Assembly: GCA_022749755.1 (NCBI GenBank)
Contig: CM040446.1
Location: forward strand, 5,200,966 to 5,264,965
DNA: 64,000 nucleotides
Direction of reading: 5' to 3'
DNA from: Azadirachta indica
Taxonomy: Eukaryota; Streptophyta; Magnoliopsida; Sapindales; Meliaceae
Positions within the stretch are counted from its first letter, which is position 1. Each line of letters opens with the position of its first letter. Shown piece by piece: positions 58,032 through 64,000 of this stretch. Under the pieces are notes generated by a model. It saw nothing but the letters and a program-made list of their open reading frames with translations. It did not search any database and was not told the origin of the DNA. The position numbers were made by a program, and so were the translations under genes.

Positions 58032-58439
58032 TTAATTTTTAGAGCCAGAAACATCTACACAATGTTCCCAAACTTTCTCACTTTTGGTGAAAACTTGTAA
58101 CGGAGTGGTTTCATTACGTATAAAGAGGGATATGAGGAAAAAACGATCGTGACAAAGTTTTCCAGCAACAACAAGCTTTTTGCAACAAGTATCAGAGAGT
58201 GTTCTATTCCTATAAATAGTGGCAGCTAGATCTCTTCTACAGTGGTGTGATAAAGCATCTTCACATTTCTAGTAAAAGAGTCTAAGTTCTGGTGGTAAAG
58301 GCGCGTGTGCAGACACAGGTTTTTCTTCTATTTTATGTGAAGTACCAAACACTGATGATATTGACAACATCATCATCATCATCATAAACCCAATAACCTT
58401 CATCATCATCGACTGATCAACTCCAATGCTGCTCACCAT
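58032..58439 (-). pseudogene. Subfamily C protein with one internal stop (C3)
   Basis: A 135-codon minus-strand frame (ATG 58439, stop 58034-58032), identical in layout to C2 and without any frameshift. The single inactivating change is AAG to TAG at codon 57 (58271-58269), just before the first cysteine of the domain (FY*KCEDA). All six cysteines are retained downstream. A minor change, GGA to AGA, follows HHC. The Met-run in the signal peptide has six Met as in C2. TATA box at 58543. An LTR element is inserted 216 bp upstream of the ATG. Apart from the stop it looks very young; other alleles could be intact. Confidence 0.9.
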
Positions 58440-58542
58440 GATGCTTGCTAACAGTAATATTATATATATATATATTTTAGAAGCAGATATTTTTCTTTTG
58501 CTTTTAATTGTTTGATGAGTAGAATGGCTAAAGTGGATGCCA

Positions 58543-58549
58543 ATTTATA
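58543..58549 (-). promoter_or_regulatory. TATA box of C3
   Basis: TATAAAT on the minus strand, 104 nt before the C3 ATG; the LTR insertion begins about 105 bp further upstream. Confidence 0.55.
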
Positions 58550-58941
58550 GTTGGAGAAATGGCGTTAATTTGTAAGATTTGAAAACGTATATATGCTAAA
58601 TTTAATTAATTTGATGGTAAAAACTTCCAATTATACATTTATGAAACTTATATGTGTTAGAAATTAAACTTGATTTAAAAAATCGACTTATAAAATTTGG
58701 GTTTAAAAATAGTGTGGCCCAATTTGATAATAAAAATTTAGATTTTTATAAAAAATATCTAAATAATTGTAGTAAATATCTAAATATTTATAGTAAATAT
58801 TTAGATATTATTATAAATATTTACAGTAAAAAATGTGTAACCATTAGATTAGATATTTATTGGCATAATCTTAATAGTTAGTTAAGGAAGTGCCATAATA
58901 TAAATAGGGGTGAGTTATTTTATTGTATTATTGAAAAGCTT

Positions 58942-60406
58942 AATGATATATTAATTTTTGCTACATAATTATGTTTAAATCATCTTTCATTAAGTAGTAT
59001 ACTTAACGTTATTTAGTCCATTTTAAATAATTATTTTTCTTTTTAAATATTTTACTTTTATTTTTTGTAGGTGTTGATGTGTTTTAACATGAAAAACATG
59101 AAAACGGAGTATAAAAATATATTCACTAGCCATCTATGAAAATACAAAGTTTTATTCTTGGGAACCAAAATGCAAGCAAATAAGAACTAAAATGCAAAAA
59201 TGTCAAAATAGAGATCCACATTCAAAATAATTAAACTAAGGAGGCCAATTAAAATATGCCGCATGCGTTGGTAGAATCAATGGCGTAGCCGCGCCAAAAC
59301 ATGTCGCACCTACGCCATGCCTTTTGCCTCCTCAACGCCCCTGTGCCAAAAACAACGCCCCTACACCACCTAGGTTCAAACTTAACGATTTTTGCATGAT
59401 TTTTAACTCTTAAATCACCAATAGATGGCTAGATTTAGTAGGTTTTAGGTTTTCATGTTTTTCCAAGAATTGACTCCATGAGCCACCTTTGGGGAATAGA
59501 GTTTCAAAGAGAGAAGATAAGGAGAGAGAGAAAAATCTAGAGAGAGAGAGAGAGCTACATTTGGAAGAAGAGAAGGGTGGAAGCATGATTTCTGGAAGGA
59601 AAAAGTTCTCCAAATCATAGTTCTATCTCTTCCCTCGTCTTACTTTGTCTTAAATTCAACAAATTAATGTTTATTGACTATGTTATCATTTGTTGAATTA
59701 ATGTTTATGAGATTTAAATTTTTTATCATGTGTGGCTAGACTTATTTTTTAGGGTAATGATTTAATTTATTGAAAGCATCCATTTTCTGATACTGTTTTG
59801 TTTTTTATTTGATATCTTGTATTAAGTATTTATCATGATAATTAATACTTTTAAATATTTGACCAGTATTTGAATAAAATGTGAATTGATATGTGCTAAG
59901 AAGTGAATATTATATCTATACTATTGGATAAATACCGTAAATTGTATGATTTACGTAGTTTAATTGAAAACTATCACCAATCGTAATGCACTTCCATTTA
60001 ATTAATTTCACATAGAGATATAGTAAATTAGTGAATGTGAAGTAGATTCAACTGATCTCGAAAGAGACTGTCGAATAAATTAGGATAATTAACTAACAAT
60101 ACAAATATTAAATCAGAGCAACATTAATTGAGGAATTAGATGCAACTAATTAAAATGAAATCATTCACCCTACATTGTTCCATTAATTTGTTTCTTTTAA
60201 TTAGTTTATTAAATAGTTAATTTTTGTTTATTTTACTTTCTTACTCAAGTTATTCGATTTTTTTAAATAAATTCAAAATTAATTATTTTCGGCACTTAAT
60301 CGAGTAACATTTTTCATGGGATCGACATCCTCTTATTACTATATTACTTGTTGCGATCCTGTGCACTTGCAGGTATCGTACGCAAACTGCAAGAATCACA
60401 CGACAC
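58942..60406. mobile_element. Insertion inside the Copia 5' LTR, unclassified
   Basis: About 1,465 bp flanked by an 11-bp direct repeat TTGAAAAGCTT (58931-58941 and 60407-60417). The 3' LTR has no such insertion. The insert shows no clear terminal inverted repeats. It contains a GC-richer patch (59280-59380, GGCGTAGCCGCGCC) and, near its right end, ATGGGATCGACATCC...GTGCACTTGC, which resembles sequence near LTR borders of other plant elements. A 9-11 bp duplication would suit a Mutator-like element, but that is not proven. Confidence 0.6.
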
Positions 60407-60530
60407 TTGAAAAGCTTCTCAAGCCAAAAATTAGAAATCAATAAGATATTAAGCTTCTCCTCCTTGTTCATAATTATTCCTAACAAATTTATCTCCTTTT
60501 ATAATATAAACCATCCACCTTCCAACAAAG

Positions 60531-60606
60531 TGGTATAAGAGCTCAACAAATTGGTATAGGATCTCAACAAATTGGTATAGGAGCTCAACAAAGTGGTATC
60601 AAAGCT
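60531..60606. repeat. 21-bp tandem repeat of primer-binding-like motifs
   Basis: TGGTATAAGAGCTCAACAAAT-type units at 60531, 60552 and 60573, then a last partial unit TGGTATCAAAGCT at 60594. TGGTATCAGAGC is the usual plant Copia site for initiator tRNA-Met, so the site seems to have been multiplied in tandem. Confidence 0.8.
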
Positions 60607-60621
60607 AAAATGTGATTAACT

Positions 60622-61280
60622 ATGGCAAGCAATAGAATGACTCTCTTCTAAGTTCCAATTCTTACTAAGAGCGACTATAATAATTAAAATATTAAGATGA
60701 AAGCTTTGCTAGGAGCTTAAAATGTGTGGGAAGTTGTTGAGAAAGTGTATGATGTGCCAAAAGATGAGGCTACCCTTATTCAATTTCAAAAGGATCTCTT
60801 GAAGGATTCAAGAAAGAGAGACAAGAAAGCTCTTTATATGAAAGGCTCAAGAAAGAGAGACAAGAAAGTTCTTTACATGAATGGTTCAAAAAATAGACAC
60901 AAGAAAGCTCTCCACCTCATCCATTTAGGATTGGATGAAGACAATTTTTAAAAAGCTGCCAATGCAACCACGGTAAAAAAAGCTTGTAGAGATACATCAA
61001 AATGTGTACAAAGGTACCGAAAAGGTAAAGAAGGTATGTCTTCAAACTCTAAAAAGATTTAAAGTCTATAATTATTAAAGAACTCATGAGTTAGTTACAA
61101 GGATATGAAGAGAAGAAAAAAGGGAAAGCAAGAGACCTTGGAACAAGTTCTCTAAACAACGTTTACCTTCAAAGAAAATGGAGAGAGTTTTGACAACAAG
61201 AATGTGAAAGAGACAATGACCAAGAATGATGTCATGGACATGGACGAGGATGGAGAAAAAATTCACCAAATCAAGTTTAA
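60622..61280 (+). pseudogene. Copia gag remnant
   Basis: Starts ATGGCAAGC at 60622. The frame contains several in-frame stops (TAA at codons 10, 22 and 33) and then a readable stretch (VWEVVEKVYDVPKDEATL...) typical of Copia gag polyproteins. It includes an internal duplication of a Lys-rich 13-residue segment (SRKRDKKALYMKG-like, 60808-60910), and a later frame change. It is non-functional, with no zinc knuckle seen. Confidence 0.75.
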
Positions 61281-61755
61281 AGAGGGGTGTTGGAAATTAA
61301 ACTTGATTTGGAAATTGGGCTTGTAAGATTTGGGCTTAGGAATAGTGTGGCCTAATTTCTAAAATTTGTATGAAAATATGTAGATATTTATGAAATAAAT
61401 ATCTAAATATTTGTTAATAAAATCTAGATATCTGTAAAAAAATATTTAAATAATTATAGCAAATATTTAGATATTTTTAGTAAATATCTAAATATTATTA
61501 TGAATATTTCTAAAAAAAGATATATATATCCATTAGATTATATGTGAATTGGCATAATCTTAATAGTTGGTTAAGGAAGTATCATAATATAAATAAGATG
61601 TGTTATTTCACTGTATTTTTTAAAAGCTTGAGAAACGTATCAAGCCAAAAATTATAAATCTATAAGATCATAAGCTTCTCCCTCCTTCCTTGTCCATAAT
61701 TATTCTTAACAAATTTATTTCCTTTTATAATATAAGCCCTCTACCTTCCAAGAGT

Positions 61756-64000
61756 ATATGAATTAATATATTATATTATTGACATTAAGAATTGAGATAA
61801 TTACTAAAATAAAGAGTTGAAACACATTAAAATTCATACTTTTTTTAATCTTTTAACATGTTTGCCAAATTTTTATAAATACAATTATTGAGATATAACA
61901 TTATACATTTATTTTGTATGAACATATGATACATAATTTTTTTTACGGCTATTTCACACTTAAATAATGATTAATTTTATATCAATTACCAAATTGAATC
62001 CTAAGCTTGGATTTTATTGAATTTTGATGTAAAATAACTAATTCAATTTAACTTTAATACTAATAGCTTGTTATCTTTTGAAAAAAAAAAAAAAAAATTA
62101 ACTAAACCTCTCACATAAAGAGATTTATAACCACAACTAATAAAAGACTCCTACATTTTGCGTAAAGGGAGGCTCCAACTCATGTCTCTTGGTTGGCTAG
62201 CAAAAAATAATGTTTTGAAAATACTTTTTTAAGAATATAAAACATGTTCAATAGTTTTGCTTAAAATTAATTTAATAAGTAATTCAATACTTTATTTGAT
62301 AATATTTGTTACAATAGTTTGGGTATAATTAATTTTTAAGTTCTATTGTATAAGGAGTGAGTATATTTACATCCTAAAATTTACTCTAAATACTCATATT
62401 CTAATAAAAAAAAATTATTACAAAAAATACTAATTATGTAATTGACCGTTCAGGGTACAACTTCACAATGTGAATTTACTCTTCAAACTCATATTAAATG
62501 TAAATGTCTACCATAAATTTAAATAATTTCTCTTTAATATCAAATTTAATTTATCATAATTTTTTTATAATCATTTATATAAGGAAAAAAAATCAACATT
62601 TAGGAAGATTTAAATGACAATTCTTTTAAGAATGTATATATCACATAAAATATGAAAAAATTTCCCAATTATTAAAATTTTAATTAAATTTGAAATTTTA
62701 TTTTAAAAAATAAAAAGGTACTTACGTGTGATGAATTTTTTTATAGGTGTATGTAAAAAATTTACATAATTAACAGCATTTAATTAAGGGCTATCTAGGC
62801 ACTTAAAGGTGTATAAAATAAACTTTAACTTTTAAATATTTTTATACGAGTCTACAAATAACAAGAGTGTTAAGATTAGATTTTGGTTTGCAAATAGGCT
62901 CATCCTATATCCTAATGTAAATAATTAGTCTGTTTTAATTACTTCATTACATTTTAAAAATAAACATATAGTCCTTGTATTATATTTTAAAAATAAACAT
63001 ATACTCCTTGATTCTCAACTTTTTCATTAGTTAAATCTACTTAATATTTTGTAAGTAATTCAATAATAAATAAGGGGGCCTAGTTAATTTTAGTAGAATT
63101 TTTATTAATTCTAATGGACTGATTTTTAAGTGGACAAAAATTATTTACTGGACTTGAGCTTTAGCAAAAAGAATACTAGTCTAAGGCCAAATCTTGAGAT
63201 CTATCTCTTTACTCTTTTCCATCAGTTTTTTTCTCTTTAATGTGCTTCTAATTTTCGAAGTTGTCTTATAAGTGGGATAATAATTTCTCTAACTTGTTCA
63301 ATATAAAGTCAGGAATTAAAACCCAACATAACATGTTCATATATTGATTCCCTAAGTTTTCAGGAATCTTTGGAGGTTTTTAAGAGAAAATTAGTATTTG
63401 CAAATATTAATATTAAAGTGAAAAAAATAGATCTAAATTAATGGCTTCATATGGTTTCCACAAGAAATCTGCTGCTTCTAATCTTCTATTATGATACTAA
63501 TTAATTAATTAATTAATTAAAAAGTCAATGGCCCATTATTATAACAGAAAATATATAATAAAAATTTTCCTCATAATTTATTAGTTTCATTTTGTAAACG
63601 TACGTACAAAAAAAAAATTTAGTTCATGTGTCTATTTTTAAAGTAGATATTTAAAACACTTTAAAAGATTTTCGCCAAAAAGAAAAAAACATCCTACAAA
63701 TTAATTTCTTCAGATACTATAGAACTTAATAAACGGATATTCTTTTCTAAATCAATATATATATTTCTAGCAACAAATTTTAATACATATTATAAATTTT
63801 CACTCTCTAAATTAGTTCGTAGCTAGCTGCTTAATTTGTGGATCATGTATATGAAAACACTATACTCTTGTAGTAAATGTATGATAAAACTTTCTGTTCC
63901 TGCAAAGATTTTACGCTATATTCAATAAATTAAACATATATATTAAATTAGGTATTTGTTTTTAATTTACTTATTTATTTGGTTTTATGGCTTTAATTAT
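61756..64000. other. Displaced C3 upstream flank and intergenic DNA
   Basis: 61756-62600 is collinear with 53345-53990, the interval between C1 and B7, and stops being similar just before where a B-type gene would begin. 63420-63500 resembles 52430-52500 and 57520-57600 (AAGAAATCTGCTGCTTCTAATCTT-like), the downstream side of C modules, so another C module may start beyond the window. No gene is seen here. Confidence 0.55.

Larger units (their letters stand above)
57730..58640 (-). repeat. C-module duplication, copy carrying C3
   Basis: Near-identical to 54960-55860. The upstream continuation of this module is displaced to 61756 onward by an inserted LTR element. Confidence 0.8.
58655..61755 (+). 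mobile_element. Decayed Copia-type LTR retrotransposon
   Basis: 5' LTR from 58655 (TGTTAGAAATTAAACTTGATTT...) to about 60527, split by a 1.46 kb insertion. 3' LTR 61288-61755 (TGTTGGAAATTAAACTTGATTT...). Flanked by a 5-bp target duplication ATATG (58650-58654, 61756-61760); removing the element rejoins a sequence collinear with the C1 upstream flank. A primer-binding-like TGGTATCAAAGC lies at 60594 and a polypurine tract AAAGAGGGG just before 61288. Between them lies only a broken gag. There is no protease, integrase, RT or RNase H, so the element is internally deleted and dead. Confidence 0.88.

Noticed and set aside
1..64000. CRISPR arrays, bacterial operons, origins or attachment sites
   Set aside because: No spaced direct repeats or prokaryotic signals; the window is plainly plant nuclear DNA.

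Overview
This is a 64 kb stretch of an AT-rich plant nuclear chromosome, almost certainly a eudicot. It has spliced genes with GT-AG introns, TATA boxes about 30 nt before inferred transcription starts, an intron-containing tRNA-Tyr, a plastid-targeted PHT4-type transporter, plant heparanase-like and 2-oxoglutarate dioxygenase genes, and LTR retrotransposon remnants. I cannot name the species from sequence alone; a woody Sapindales-type genome such as Citrus is only an impression.

The main theme is a long cluster of small secreted cysteine-rich proteins of the Prolamin-like (ECA1 / DOWN-REGULATED IN DIF1 11-like) type. I count 13 loci in three subfamilies. Subfamily A (starts MSKQAQA; 1.9-8.1 kb) has one dead and two intact copies. 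Subfamily B (starts MSQAS; 29.4-38.2 kb plus one relic at 54.0 kb) has three intact and four broken copies. Subfamily C (starts MVS, with a Met-run signal peptide; 52.7-58.4 kb) has two intact copies, one with a single stop codon and one strongly decayed relic. A and B share the cysteine spacing C-x9-C-x19/20-CC-x9-C-x18-C; C has its own spacing. Subfamily B is built as three tandem copies of a head-to-head gene pair, each pair sharing a roughly 1 kb intergenic promoter region. A C gene and a B relic form a fourth divergent pair.

Between the A and B clusters lie two ordinary multi-exon genes in convergent orientation: a nine-exon heparanase-like (GH79) glycosidase (13.8-16.7 kb, +) and a fifteen-exon plastid PHT4-family anion transporter (17.3-27.2 kb, -). 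Downstream of B are a truncated GMC-type oxidoreductase pseudogene (41.1-42.3 kb) and an intact four-exon 2OG-Fe(II) dioxygenase (43.0-44.5 kb).

From 45.5 to 50.9 kb a solo LTR is split by a second, coding-empty LTR element with a perfect 5-bp target duplication (ATGAA). From 58.7 to 61.8 kb a decayed Copia-type element with its own duplication (ATATG) sits about 216 bp upstream of the dead C copy, and its 5' LTR carries a further 1.5 kb insertion. Two remnants of defensin-like peptide genes lie in the C region. The window also holds a complete tRNA-Tyr and a tRNA-Ala relic lacking its anticodon arm. The remaining DNA is AT-rich and mostly intergenic, with microsatellites and shared duplicated flanks that trace how the gene cluster expanded.
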